DNA of 64,000 nt. It comes from Bradyrhizobium rifense (GTDB lineage Bacteria; Pseudomonadota; Alphaproteobacteria; Rhizobiales; Xanthobacteraceae). The stretch covers positions 186,309 to 250,308 of the forward strand of contig NZ_VSSS01000041.1 in NCBI RefSeq assembly GCF_008123425.1, in the 5' to 3' direction. The notes beneath the pieces were generated by a model. It was not told where the DNA came from. It was given only the letters and a program-made list of their open reading frames with translations, and ran no database searches. The translations under genes and the position numbers were made by a program. Positions 32,464-40,659 of this stretch are shown one piece after another (position 1 is the stretch's first letter; each line of letters opens with the position of its first letter).

Positions 32464-33615
32464 ATGAGCGCCGCTTCCTTCTACGGCAGCATCCCTGTCT
32501 TCCGTGGCTTCACCAGCCTGATGGAGCCAAAACTCTATTCGCCGCTGCCGGAGGACTGGAGCATCGGTGTCGCCGACATCGTCGATTCCACCAAGGCGAT
32601 TGCGGCGCAGCGCTACAAGGCGGTCAACATGGCCGGGGCCGCCGTGATCGCGGCGGTGACGAATGCGCTGGAGGGACGCGAATTTCCCTTCGTGTTCGGC
32701 GGCGACGGCGCCAGTTTTGCGGTTGCGCCGGCCGATCTCGATGCGGCGCACGAAGCCTTGGCCGCGACCGCGACCTGGGTGCGGGAAGACCTCGATCTCA
32801 AAATGCGGGTCGCGCTCGTGCCGGTGAGCGCCATAAGGGCGAAAGGTCTCGACGTGCGCGTCGCGCGCTTCGGTCCGTCGGCCAATCTGTCCTATGCGAT
32901 GTTCTCCGGCGGTGGGCTCGCCTTCGCCGACGCTGCGATGAAGCGCGGCGAGTTCGCCGTCGCTGAGGCGCCCTCGGGCACGCAGCCCGATCTCTCCGGC
33001 CTGTCCTGTCGCTTCGAGGTGATGCCGGCCTCACGCGGGCTGATCCTGTCAGTGCTGGTGATGCCGGTTGGCGGTGTCGACCCGCAGGCCTTCCGCAAGG
33101 TGATCGAGGACATCATCCATCTCGTCGAGCGCAGTCCCGATGCGGGGCGTCCCGTGCCATCGCAGGGGCCGCCGCTGAAATGGCCGCCGCAGGGCCTGGA
33201 CTACGAGGCGCGGGCGATCCGTGGCGGGTCGTTGCTCAAGCGCCGCGCCGGCCTGCTCGCCTATACGTTTTTCGCCTATGTCCTGATGCGCTTCGACATC
33301 AAGGTCGGCGGCTTCCTGCCGAAGGTCTACAAGCGCCAGGTGGTCGAGAATTCCGACTTCCGCAAATATGACGACGGCCTGCGCATGATCCTCGACTGCA
33401 CGCCGGAGCTCGAGCGTGCCCTGAGCGATCGTCTTGCGGCCGCCGCGCGCGACGGCGTCGTGCGCTACGGCCTTTATCCGCAGGATGCCGCGATGATGAC
33501 CTGCTTCACGCCCTCGGCGCTGCGCAGCGACCATGTACACTTCATCGACGGCGCGCGTGGCGGCTACGCCTCGGCGGCGACGGCGCTCAAGGCGATGGTT
33601 GCGGCCGCAACCTAG
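32464..33615 (+). CDS. DUF3095 family protein
   Basis: 383 residues from the ATG at 32464. An earlier frame start at 32320 is less likely because the extra N-terminus is unlike the family. Features are an N-terminal GVADIVDSTKAI stretch (about 40-51) and FVFGGDGASFAV (about 74-85), which recall class III nucleotide cyclase folds, and a C-terminal CTPELERAL... HVHFIDGARGGYASAA end. DUF3095 proteins are conserved in Proteobacteria and distantly cyclase-like, but no activity is established. The stop overlaps the stop of the minus-strand DUF2147 gene. Confidence 0.85.
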   Translation: MSAASFYGSIPVFRGFTSLMEPKLYSPLPEDWSIGVADIVDSTKAIAAQRYKAVNMAGAAVIAAVTNALEGREFPFVFGGDGASFAVAPADLDAAHEALAATATWVREDLDLKMRVALVPVSAIRAKGLDVRVARFGPSANLSYAMFSGGGLAFADAAMKRGEFAVAEAPSGTQPDLSGLSCRFEVMPASRGLILSVLVMPVGGVDPQAFRKVIEDIIHLVERSPDAGRPVPSQGPPLKWPPQGLDYEARAIRGGSLLKRRAGLLAYTFFAYVLMRFDIKVGGFLPKVYKRQVVENSDFRKYDDGLRMILDCTPELERALSDRLAAAARDGVVRYGLYPQDAAMMTCFTPSALRSDHVHFIDGARGGYASAATALKAMVAAAT

Positions 33616-34052
33616 CGTCCCGCCCGCGTCCAGGTCTCGCCGCCGCAGAGCGCGCCGACGCAGCCTTCGACGCGCAGCGTCTCTGCTGATGTCACCGAGA
33701 CGCTGCTCGCATAGGTGCTACCGTCATCGGCATTGTAGATCTGGCCCGACCATTTGTTCGGCCCTGATGGTTGCATGCCGGAGAACAGCGGCAGGCCGAT
33801 CATCGGGCGCCTGGCGAGCGCCGGATTGGGATTCTTGCTGTCGGTGGCGGGCTGGCCGGTCGCGGTGTCGGTGGGCTCGCGCAGCCAGACGATGACGCCG
33901 CAGATGCCGCCGCCGCATTTGCTGATCTTCACGCGGGCATCGCCCGCCTGGGTGAGCCAGGTCCCGCTCGCGTCAGCACTTTGCGCATGCGCGGCCGTCG
34001 CGCCGGATAGCGCAGCCAGGAGGACGGAGAGGATGGCGAATCTGCGGGACAT
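33612..34052 (-). CDS. DUF2147 family secreted protein
   Basis: 146 residues from ATG at 34052, which has GAGG 9 bases upstream. The signal peptide is MSRRFAILSVLLAALSGATA, cleaved near AHA-QS. The mature part has the DUF2147 pattern: SGTWLTQAGDARVKISKCGG, CGVIVWL, then GKIYNA-like WSGQIYNADDGSTY and LRVEGCVGALCGGETWTR with conserved cysteines. It is probably a small periplasmic beta-rich protein of unknown function. It converges with DUF3095, sharing 4 bases. Confidence 0.88.
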   Translation of the reverse strand: MSRRFAILSVLLAALSGATAAHAQSADASGTWLTQAGDARVKISKCGGGICGVIVWLREPTDTATGQPATDSKNPNPALARRPMIGLPLFSGMQPSGPNKWSGQIYNADDGSTYASSVSVTSAETLRVEGCVGALCGGETWTRAGR

Positions 34053-34152
34053 GGACGGGCCTCGGAATGGAGGCGTCTCCATAGCAGCAAATCAGAATCG
34101 TGCAACGCCTGATGGAATCACATTGCTGCGCTCATTTGCCCCAGTGAATCTC

Positions 34153-34680
34153 TCACCACGGCAGGCCGCAGAGGTCGATGATGCCGAGCGTCGGCGCACG
34201 GACGATGTCGAACAGATAGGGCGCCAGATCCGTGAAGCGCGCGCGGCCCTCAGGTTGTTCGCAATAGATGTCGCCGGTGAAGGCGCGCCATTTGCGAGCC
34301 TCGTAGAACGCGACATTGTGCGGCTCGCAGAACAGGATCGCGAAGCGAACCGCCTCGTTGGCGCGCATGGTATGCACCGCCGCGTCGATCGCCATGGTCG
34401 CATAGCCGCGGCCCCGGCGATCCTCGCGCGTACAGACCCCGCCGATGCCGCCGACATGCGCTTTCTGTCCATTCCAGGTGATGGTGCGGAAATAGATGCC
34501 GACATGGCAGACGAGGCCGTCCTCAGGCGTCTCGATCAGCACGCGCAGATCGGCATGGGCCCATTTGACGTGGCTCCAGGATGGCTTCTCGGCGGCGCCG
34601 CGTCCCCAGACCGCGCTGAGCAGCGGTTGTGCGATCGGCCACGCGGCGTCGCCGTTCAAAATGTCGATTTCGATGCTCAT
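34153..34680 (-). CDS. GNAT family N-acetyltransferase
   Basis: 175 residues. The acetyl-CoA pyrophosphate loop is REDRRGRGYATMAI (about 85-98), preceded by the beta strand HVGGIGGVCT and followed by FCEPHNVAFYEARKWRAF. This arrangement recalls AAC(2')-like acetyltransferases more than RimI. The substrate is not known. It is a stand-alone gene between DUF2147 and sodB, divergent from sodB. Confidence 0.82.
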   Translation of the reverse strand: MSIEIDILNGDAAWPIAQPLLSAVWGRGAAEKPSWSHVKWAHADLRVLIETPEDGLVCHVGIYFRTITWNGQKAHVGGIGGVCTREDRRGRGYATMAIDAAVHTMRANEAVRFAILFCEPHNVAFYEARKWRAFTGDIYCEQPEGRARFTDLAPYLFDIVRAPTLGIIDLCGLPW

Positions 34681-34887
34681 GGCTTTCGCAGCTCTGCTCC
34701 GTGACGCATTCGTTCTGCCATAAGCGCTTCAAAGGCAATGATATTTTTCGGTGATCTGAAAGCTGTGCAATCGGGCCATGCCGTCGCAATCGCGCCTTTT
34801 CGCAATTTGGCGGTATTTAACGGCGCAGGAACCTTCTATAAGGGGTGACCGTTAAAACGTTCCCCACCCAGTTGCGGACAAGAACCC

Positions 34888-35484
34888 ATGACATTCACGC
34901 TGCCCCCCCTCCCTTACGCCTATGACGCCCTCGGCCAGTTCATGTCGAAGGAGACGCTGGAATTCCACCACGACAAGCATCATCAGGCCTACGTCACCAA
35001 CGGCAACAACGCGCTCAAGGGGACCGAATGGGAAGGCAAATCCCTTGAAGAGATCGTCAAGGGCTCGTTCGGCAAGAACCCCGCGGTGTTCAACAATGCC
35101 GGCCAGCACTACAACCATATCCACTTCTGGAGCTGGATGAAGCCCAATGGCGGCGGCACCAAGCTGCCGGGCAAGCTCGAGAAGAAGATCAACGAGGACC
35201 TCGGCGGCTTCGAGAAGTTCAAGACGGACTTCCAGGCAGCCGGCGTCGGCCAGTTCGGCTCCGGCTGGGCCTGGCTCCAGGTCAAGGACGGCAAGCTTGA
35301 AATCGCCAAGACCCCGAACGGCGAGAATCCGCTGGTGCACGGCGCGACCCCGATCCTCGGCGTCGACGTCTGGGAGCACTCCTACTACATCGACTATCGC
35401 AACCGCCGTCCCGACTATCTCAAGGCGTTCGTCGAGAACCTCGTGAACTGGGAATACGTCGAGTCCCTGTTCGACAAGGTCTGA
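34888..35484 (+). CDS. sodB: Superoxide dismutase, Fe/Mn family
   Basis: 198 residues, normal length. Metal ligands are His 27 (FHHDKHH), His 77 (NNAGQHYNHIHFW), Asp 160 and His 164 (GVDVWEHSYYIDY). A Gln at position 73 sits where iron SODs carry their outer-sphere Gln, and no Gln is seen at the usual manganese position, which favours Fe or cambialistic use. This is inference from reading. It has no signal peptide, so it is cytosolic. It is monocistronic, with a terminator shortly downstream. Confidence 0.96.
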   Translation: MTFTLPPLPYAYDALGQFMSKETLEFHHDKHHQAYVTNGNNALKGTEWEGKSLEEIVKGSFGKNPAVFNNAGQHYNHIHFWSWMKPNGGGTKLPGKLEKKINEDLGGFEKFKTDFQAAGVGQFGSGWAWLQVKDGKLEIAKTPNGENPLVHGATPILGVDVWEHSYYIDYRNRRPDYLKAFVENLVNWEYVESLFDKV

Positions 35485-35505
35485 GTTAGCCTCATCGTAA
35501 CAGCG

Positions 35506-35535
35506 AAAGGCGGTCGCATGTGCGGCCGCCTTTTT
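35506..35535 (+). terminator. Intrinsic terminator of sodB
   Basis: Stem AAAGGCGGTCGCA / TGCGGCCGCCTTT with a 2-base loop and one G-T pair, followed by TTTTT. It lies 22 bases after the sodB stop. Confidence 0.88.
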
Positions 35536-35659
35536 GCTGTGCGGAATTGATTGAATCAGTCCTGCGTGGCGCGCGCACGGGTCTGTCATCGTTCCGTTTG
35601 CATCACCTCCACGGCACCCTTAATCAGGACGGGCATCACCCTCGAGCCGACCGAGCCCG

Positions 35660-36271
35660 TTGTCAGAACCGTCCCCGAATAGTCCTGCGCCTGCCGAGGA
35701 CGCGGAGTTCGAGCCGCGGCCGGGGCGTGTCCGCAAGCCGATCGGCTGGTCGACCATCATCATCGCAGCGCTGGTGGCGGTGAGCGCAGCGCTGGTCTGG
35801 CGGCGTGACGGGACCGACGGCGTCCTCGACATTCTCACCCACGACCTCTCGCTGTTCGGCGGCATCCTGCCGCGCGTGCTGGCGGGCTGCCTGCTTGGCG
35901 CCTTCATCTCGGAAATCCTGCCGCACGAAAAAGTCTCGCGCTCGCTCGGGCCGAAATCCGGCCTGAAGGGGCTTCTGATCGGCACCGCCTTCGGTGCGAT
36001 CCTGCCCGGCGGCCCGTTCACCGCCTATCCCGTGGCGAGCGCGCTGCTCGCAGTCGGCGCCGATTTCGGTGCCACCATCGCCATGGTCGTGAGCTGGACC
36101 CTGATCGGCTACGGGCGCGCGGTTGCCTGGGAAATCCCGATCATGGGCACCGATTTCACGCTGTGGCGGATCGTGATCTCGCTGCCGCTCCCGGTGCTCG
36201 CCGGCGCGCTCGGCCGCTTCGTCTATGTCCGGCTCTATCCGAAGCGCGACAGCGACGAGGACGCGGCATGA
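35660..36271 (+). CDS. Permease half-protein A (DUF318/YraQ-like)
   Basis: 203 residues from a TTG start at 35660. A polar N-terminus of about 30 residues is followed by four to five membrane segments. The motif GAILPGGPFTAYPVASALL (about 113-131) matches the repeated permease motif of YraQ-type proteins. Its end overlaps the next gene by 4 bases (ATGA). The second gene carries the matching second half, so the usual single permease seems split into two chains. Confidence 0.75.
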   Translation: MSEPSPNSPAPAEDAEFEPRPGRVRKPIGWSTIIIAALVAVSAALVWRRDGTDGVLDILTHDLSLFGGILPRVLAGCLLGAFISEILPHEKVSRSLGPKSGLKGLLIGTAFGAILPGGPFTAYPVASALLAVGADFGATIAMVVSWTLIGYGRAVAWEIPIMGTDFTLWRIVISLPLPVLAGALGRFVYVRLYPKRDSDEDAA

Positions 36272-36768
36272 GCGCGGCGCTTCTCATCGACATCCTGCTG
36301 TGGGGCTCGGTGTTCGGCGTCGGCCTGATCGCGTTCCGCCGCGGCCCTCCGGTGTTCAAGGCCTCGCTGCGCGAAGGCTCGATGGATTTCATCAATATCG
36401 TGCCGCGGATTGCACTGGGCGTGATCGGCTCGGGCTACATCGCGGCCATCATCCCGCAGGAGGTGATCTCCGGCTGGCTCGGACCGGACAGCGGCTGGCT
36501 CGGGGTTGCGACTGCCGTGGTCGCCGGCGCGGCCACGCCCGGCGGCCCGGTGATCGGCTTTTCCATCGGCACGGTGGCGCTGAAGTCGGGCGGCGGGGTG
36601 CCCCAGGTGGTCGCCTATGTCGTGGCCTGGGCCTTGTTCGCCTTCCAGCGCGTGATTCTGTGGGAAATCCCGTTCATGCCGGCCCGTTTCGTCTGGTTCC
36701 GCTGCGCCGTCTCGGTGCCGTTCCCATTCGTGGCGGCCGCCATCGCGATGGTGATCGGCAAGCCCTGA
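36268..36768 (+). CDS. Permease half-protein B (DUF318/YraQ-like)
   Basis: 166 residues, ATG overlapping the stop of half A. It has four to five membrane helices and the second copy of the family motif, GAATPGGPVIGFSIGTVAL (about 89-107), parallel to the motif in half A. The two proteins presumably form one pore. YraQ-type permeases are of uncertain substrate, with some linked to metal or metalloid resistance. The gene ends 23 bases before a Zur box, so it probably belongs to a separate transcript from the zinc genes. Confidence 0.75.
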   Translation: MSAALLIDILLWGSVFGVGLIAFRRGPPVFKASLREGSMDFINIVPRIALGVIGSGYIAAIIPQEVISGWLGPDSGWLGVATAVVAGAATPGGPVIGFSIGTVALKSGGGVPQVVAYVVAWALFAFQRVILWEIPFMPARFVWFRCAVSVPFPFVAAAIAMVIGKP

Positions 36769-36790
36769 GCCGGCCGTGGACAGGGGTAAT

Positions 36791-36803
36791 GTTATAATAT
36801 AAC
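36791..36803. promoter_or_regulatory. Zur box (zinc uptake regulator operator)
   Basis: Perfect palindrome GTTATAATATAAC, 10 bases upstream of the first gene of the zinc operon. It matches the alphaproteobacterial Zur operator core as I know it. Repression by zinc-loaded Zur of the genes from 36813 onward is expected. Confidence 0.85.
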
Positions 36804-36812
36804 GTCCTGGAC

Positions 36813-37061
36813 ATGGTTCCCGCCGCATCCCATGCCCATCATCACGACCCTGCCCATGGTCATTCTTCTGGCCATTCTCACGACCACGGGCATTCGCATG
36901 GGCACGACCACAGCCACGCCCACGTCCACGACGCGGCCTCTCCGCACCCGGCCCAGGACGCGCCCTGGTCGATCTTGCGCATGACCATGGCCGGCCGCCT
37001 CGCGGCGGCAGTCGCCGTCTGCACCGTGCTCTGGGGCGTCGTCTGGCTCGCGATGAGGTAA
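36813..37061 (+). CDS. Small His-rich membrane protein at head of zinc operon
   Basis: 82 residues. The first 45 contain about 17 histidines, mostly in alternating HGHSH patterns with Asp. A single membrane helix follows (about residues 57-81, MAGRLAAAVAVCTVLWGVVW). No enzyme domain is present. Immediately downstream of the Zur box and 2 bases upstream of znuC, it is well placed to bind zinc at the membrane and hand it to or from the transporter. The direction of the His tail across the membrane is not decided. No named family is recognised. Confidence 0.75.
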   Translation: MVPAASHAHHHDPAHGHSSGHSHDHGHSHGHDHSHAHVHDAASPHPAQDAPWSILRMTMAGRLAAAVAVCTVLWGVVWLAMR

Positions 37062-37063
37062 CC

Positions 37064-37819
37064 ATGGCAGCCGTACACTTTCACAACGTCACGCTCGGCT
37101 ATGACCGCCATCCGGCCGTGCACCATCTCAACGGCGAGGTCGCGCCCGGCGCGCTGGTCGCCGTGATCGGCCCGAACGGCGCCGGCAAGTCGACCCTTCT
37201 GCGTGGCATCGTCGGCATTCTCCGGCCGCTCGACGGCAGCATCCATCTCGGCGGGCTCGATAGCCGCGACATCGCCTATCTGCCGCAGAGCGCGGACATC
37301 GACCGCAGCTTCCCGATCTCGGTGTTCGATTTCGTCGGAACCGGGTTGTGGCGCGCGACGGGCCTGTTCGGCGGGATCGGCAAGGCTGCGCGCGAAAAAA
37401 TCCTGCGCACGATCGCTTCCGTCGGTCTCAACGGTTTCGAGAACCGTACCATCGGCACGCTCTCGGGTGGCCAGAGGCAGCGCGTGCTGTTCGCGCGCGT
37501 GCTGCTCCAGGATGCACGCTTGATCGTGCTCGACGAACCCTTCAACGCCATCGACAGCAAGACTACGGCCGACCTGCTCGCGCTGGTGAAGCACTGGCAT
37601 AGCGAAGGCCGCACCGTGCTCGCCGCGCTGCACGACATGGAGATGGTGCGCACGCATTTCGCCGAGACGCTGGTGCTGGCGCGCGGCCCCGTGGCCTGGG
37701 GACCGACGGCGGAGGTGCTCACGCCGGAAAACCTACTGGTCGCGATGCGGATGTGCGAAGCCTTTGACGACAGTGCGGCGGCCTGCGCGGCCGATGATGC
37801 TCGCTCGCGGGCGGCGTGA
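37064..37819 (+). CDS. znuC: Zinc ABC transporter, ATP-binding protein
   Basis: 251 residues. Walker A is GPNGAGKSTLL (about 37-47), the Q-loop is YLPQSADIDR, the ABC signature is LSGGQRQRVLFAR (about 136-148), Walker B is LIVLDEPFNAID and the switch His is in LAALHDMEM. It belongs to the metal (Zn/Mn) importer ATPases. It is the second gene of the Zur-controlled operon, followed by permease and binding protein genes. Confidence 0.94.
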   Translation: MAAVHFHNVTLGYDRHPAVHHLNGEVAPGALVAVIGPNGAGKSTLLRGIVGILRPLDGSIHLGGLDSRDIAYLPQSADIDRSFPISVFDFVGTGLWRATGLFGGIGKAAREKILRTIASVGLNGFENRTIGTLSGGQRQRVLFARVLLQDARLIVLDEPFNAIDSKTTADLLALVKHWHSEGRTVLAALHDMEMVRTHFAETLVLARGPVAWGPTAEVLTPENLLVAMRMCEAFDDSAAACAADDARSRAA

Positions 37820-37825
37820 TCCCAG

Positions 37826-38695
37826 ATGGTCTATGACGCGCTGATCGGTCCGTTCACCGAATTCGAGTTCATGCGGCGCGCGCTCGCCGCGGTGATCGCA
37901 CTGTCGCTTGCCGGCGCGCCGATCGGCGTGTTCCTGATGCTGCGGCGGATGAGCCTCGTCGGCGATGCCATGGCGCACGCGATCCTGCCCGGTGCCGCCG
38001 TCGGTTTCCTGCTCTCCGGCCTCAATCTGTTCGCGATGACCGCCGGCGGGCTGATTGCGGGCTTTGCCGTGGCGATCCTTGCCGGCGTGGTCGCGCGCTC
38101 GACCGGATTGAAGGAGGATGCCTCGCTTGCAACCTTCTATCTGGCCTCGCTGGCGCTGGGCGTCACCATCGTCTCGATCAAGGGCACCAATATCGATCTG
38201 CTGCACGTGCTGTTCGGCAACATCCTCGCGATGGACGACCAGACGCTGCTGGTGGTCGCCTTCAACGCCACGGTGACGCTGCTGGTACTCGCCGTGATCT
38301 ACCGCCCCCTGGTAATCGAGAGCGTCGATCCCTTGTTTTTGCGAACGGTGAGCCGCGCCGGAGGGCCTGCGCATCTCGCCTTCCTGGCGCTCGTCGTCAT
38401 CAACCTCGTCAACGGGTTTCAGGCGCTCGGCACGTTGCTCGCGGTGGGATTGATGATCCTTCCGGCGGGCATCGCGCGGTTCTGGTCGCGCGATCTCACG
38501 GTGATGATCTGCATCGCGGTCGTCGCTGCCGCCGTCTCCGGCTATGCCGGCCTCGTGCTGTCGTTCCAGACCCGCGTGCCCTCGGGCCCTGCGATCATTC
38601 TGGTGGCGACGGTGTTCTACATCGTCTCCGTCCTGTTCGGTCGCGTCGGCGGCATCGTCCGGCAGTTGTTTCCCGGCCGGCATCTGGAAGCATGA
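37826..38695 (+). CDS. znuB: Zinc ABC transporter, permease
   Basis: 289 residues with eight or nine hydrophobic helices. Family motifs are MSLVGDAMAHAILPGAAVG (about 42-60) and GTLLAVGLMILPAGIARFW (about 203-221). It transports the metal through the inner membrane with ZnuC energy. Six bases separate it from znuC and its stop overlaps znuA by 4 bases. Confidence 0.92.
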   Translation: MVYDALIGPFTEFEFMRRALAAVIALSLAGAPIGVFLMLRRMSLVGDAMAHAILPGAAVGFLLSGLNLFAMTAGGLIAGFAVAILAGVVARSTGLKEDASLATFYLASLALGVTIVSIKGTNIDLLHVLFGNILAMDDQTLLVVAFNATVTLLVLAVIYRPLVIESVDPLFLRTVSRAGGPAHLAFLALVVINLVNGFQALGTLLAVGLMILPAGIARFWSRDLTVMICIAVVAAAVSGYAGLVLSFQTRVPSGPAIILVATVFYIVSVLFGRVGGIVRQLFPGRHLEA

Positions 38696-39561
38696 CGATG
38701 CGGCGCCTCCTGCTTTGCGTGCTCCTGCTGATCGCCTCGCCGTTGCACGCTGCGGAGCCGCTCAACGTCGTCGCGAGCTTCTCGATCCTCGGCGATTTCG
38801 TCCGCACCATCGGCGGCGACCGGGTCAACGTCACGACGCTGGTCGGCCCCGACAGCGACGTCCATGTCTACACGCCGGCGCCAAGCGATGCGAAGCGGAT
38901 CGCGGACGCAAAACTCGTCATCGTCAACGGTCTCGGACTCGAGGGCTGGCTGCCGCGGCTGGTGCAATCCTCCGGCAGCAAGGCGACGATCGTGATCGCC
39001 AGCGCCGGGATTGCCCCGCTTAAGCTCGGCTCGGCGGCAGACCCCCATGCCTGGCAGTCCGTCCTCAATGCCAAGGTCTATGTGACTGACATCGCCAACG
39101 CATTGGCTGCGGCCGATCCTGATGGTGCGGAGGCCTTCCGCACCCAGGCAAAAGCCTATCTGGAAAAGCTCGAAGCGCTCGACCGCGAGGTTCGCGACGC
39201 CGTGGCCAAAATCCCGGCGGAGCGGCGCAAGGTCATCTCCACCCACGATGCCTTCGGCTATTTCGCCGCTGAATACGGCGTGCAGCTCATTGCCCCCCTG
39301 GGGGTCTCCACGGAAACCGAGCCCAGCGCGCGGGACATCGCCGCCATCATCGGCCAGATCAAGGCTCAAAAAATCCCGGCCGTTTTCCTGGAAAATATCA
39401 GCGATGACCGCCTGATCCGGCGGATCGCAGCCGAGACCGGGGCAAAGGTCGGCGGGACCCTGATTTCGGACGGTTTGACCGGCGAAAAGGGGCCTGCACC
39501 CACTTACATTGACATGGTCAGGCACAATATAAAGGCCCTGACCAGCGCGCTTGACCACTAG
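38692..39561 (+). CDS. znuA: Zinc ABC transporter, periplasmic binding protein
   Basis: 289 residues. A signal peptide ends near residue 20 (LLLLIASPLHA style). Metal ligands can be read as His in SDVHVY (about 61), His in ADPHAWQ (about 120), His in STHDAFGYF (about 184) and Asp in LISDGLT (about 264). There is no long His-rich loop of the kind some ZnuA proteins have. That job may be done by the small His-rich protein at the head of the operon. Manganese or other metal use cannot be fully excluded, but the Zur box favours zinc. Confidence 0.9.
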   Translation: MTMRRLLLCVLLLIASPLHAAEPLNVVASFSILGDFVRTIGGDRVNVTTLVGPDSDVHVYTPAPSDAKRIADAKLVIVNGLGLEGWLPRLVQSSGSKATIVIASAGIAPLKLGSAADPHAWQSVLNAKVYVTDIANALAAADPDGAEAFRTQAKAYLEKLEALDREVRDAVAKIPAERRKVISTHDAFGYFAAEYGVQLIAPLGVSTETEPSARDIAAIIGQIKAQKIPAVFLENISDDRLIRRIAAETGAKVGGTLISDGLTGEKGPAPTYIDMVRHNIKALTSALDH

Positions 39562-39615
39562 GGCAGGGGGCCACCCCGCCGTGCGTCGCGCGGAAAGCCC
39601 GAAGTCGGAGTTGTT

Positions 39616-40659
39616 ATGTCTGAAGCGACCGCCTCCAAAATTCCCGTGACCGTCCTGACCGGCTATCTCGGTGCCGGCAAGACCACGCTGTTGAACCGCA
39701 TCCTGTCGGAAAACCACGGCAAGAAATACGCCGTCATCGTCAACGAATTCGGCGAGATCGGCATCGACAACGACCTCATCATCGGCGCCGATGAGGAAGT
39801 GTTCGAGATGAACAACGGCTGCATCTGCTGCACCGTGCGCGGCGACCTCGTCCGCATCATGGACGGCTTGATGAAGCGCAAGGGCAAGTTCGACGCCATC
39901 ATCGTCGAGACCACCGGCCTTGCCGATCCGGCGCCGGTCGCCCAGACCTTCTTCGTCGACGAGGACGTGCAGAAGAACGCGCGGCTCGACGCGGTGGTGA
40001 CCGTTGCCGATGCCAAATGGCTGTCTGACCGTCTGAAGGACGCACCCGAAGCCAAGAACCAGATCGCCTTCGCCGATGTGATCGTGCTGAACAAGACCGA
40101 TCTCGTCACCAAGCCGGAGCTTGCCGAGGTCGAGGCCCGCATCCGCGCTATCAACCCCTATGCGAAACTCCACCGCACCGAGCGCTGCTCGGTCGCCCTG
40201 GCTGACGTGCTCGATCGCGGTGCATTCGACCTCGACCGCATCCTCGATATCGAGCCGGACTTTTTGGAGGTCGACGATCATGACCACGACCATGATCATC
40301 ACGGCCACGACCATCATCACCATCATGGTCACGGCCACGGCCTGAAGCACTATCACGACGAGGACATGCAATCGCTGTCGCTCAAGACCGACAAGCCGCT
40401 CGATCCGAACGTGTTCATGCCCTGGCTGCAGAATTTGGTGCAGGTCGAGGGCGGCAAGATCCTGCGCTCCAAGGGTATCCTCGCCTTCCACGACGACGAT
40501 GACCGCTACGTGTTCCAGGGCGTCCACATGATGCTGGAGGGCAACCACCAGCGGAAATGGAAGGACGGCGAGCCGCGCCAAAGCCGCCTCGTCTTCATCG
40601 GCCGCGAACTGCCCGAAGAGCTCATTCGAACGGGCTTCGAGAGCTGCATCGTCTCGTGA
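39616..40659 (+). CDS. CobW-family GTP-binding metallochaperone with His-rich loop
   Basis: 347 residues, G3E GTPase. Walker A is TGYLGAGKTTLLNR (about 15-28), EFGEIGIDNDLI follows, then NNGCICCTVRGDLVR with the CxCC metal site (about 71-75), ETTGLADPAPV and NKTD (about 160). Between the GTPase and the C-terminal CobW_C domain is a His/Asp tract (about 224-250) of alternating DHDHDHDHH type. Zur-regulated members of this group (ZNG1-like) deliver zinc to target enzymes during scarcity. It follows znuA by 54 bases and likely shares its regulation. Confidence 0.92.
   Translation: MSEATASKIPVTVLTGYLGAGKTTLLNRILSENHGKKYAVIVNEFGEIGIDNDLIIGADEEVFEMNNGCICCTVRGDLVRIMDGLMKRKGKFDAIIVETTGLADPAPVAQTFFVDEDVQKNARLDAVVTVADAKWLSDRLKDAPEAKNQIAFADVIVLNKTDLVTKPELAEVEARIRAINPYAKLHRTERCSVALADVLDRGAFDLDRILDIEPDFLEVDDHDHDHDHHGHDHHHHHGHGHGLKHYHDEDMQSLSLKTDKPLDPNVFMPWLQNLVQVEGGKILRSKGILAFHDDDDRYVFQGVHMMLEGNHQRKWKDGEPRQSRLVFIGRELPEELIRTGFESCIVS

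Noticed and set aside
38617..40581. Minus-strand open frame of 654 codons over znuA and cobW
   Set aside because: It is antisense to clear metal-transport genes with intact motifs. The low-complexity content reflects the His codons on the other strand.
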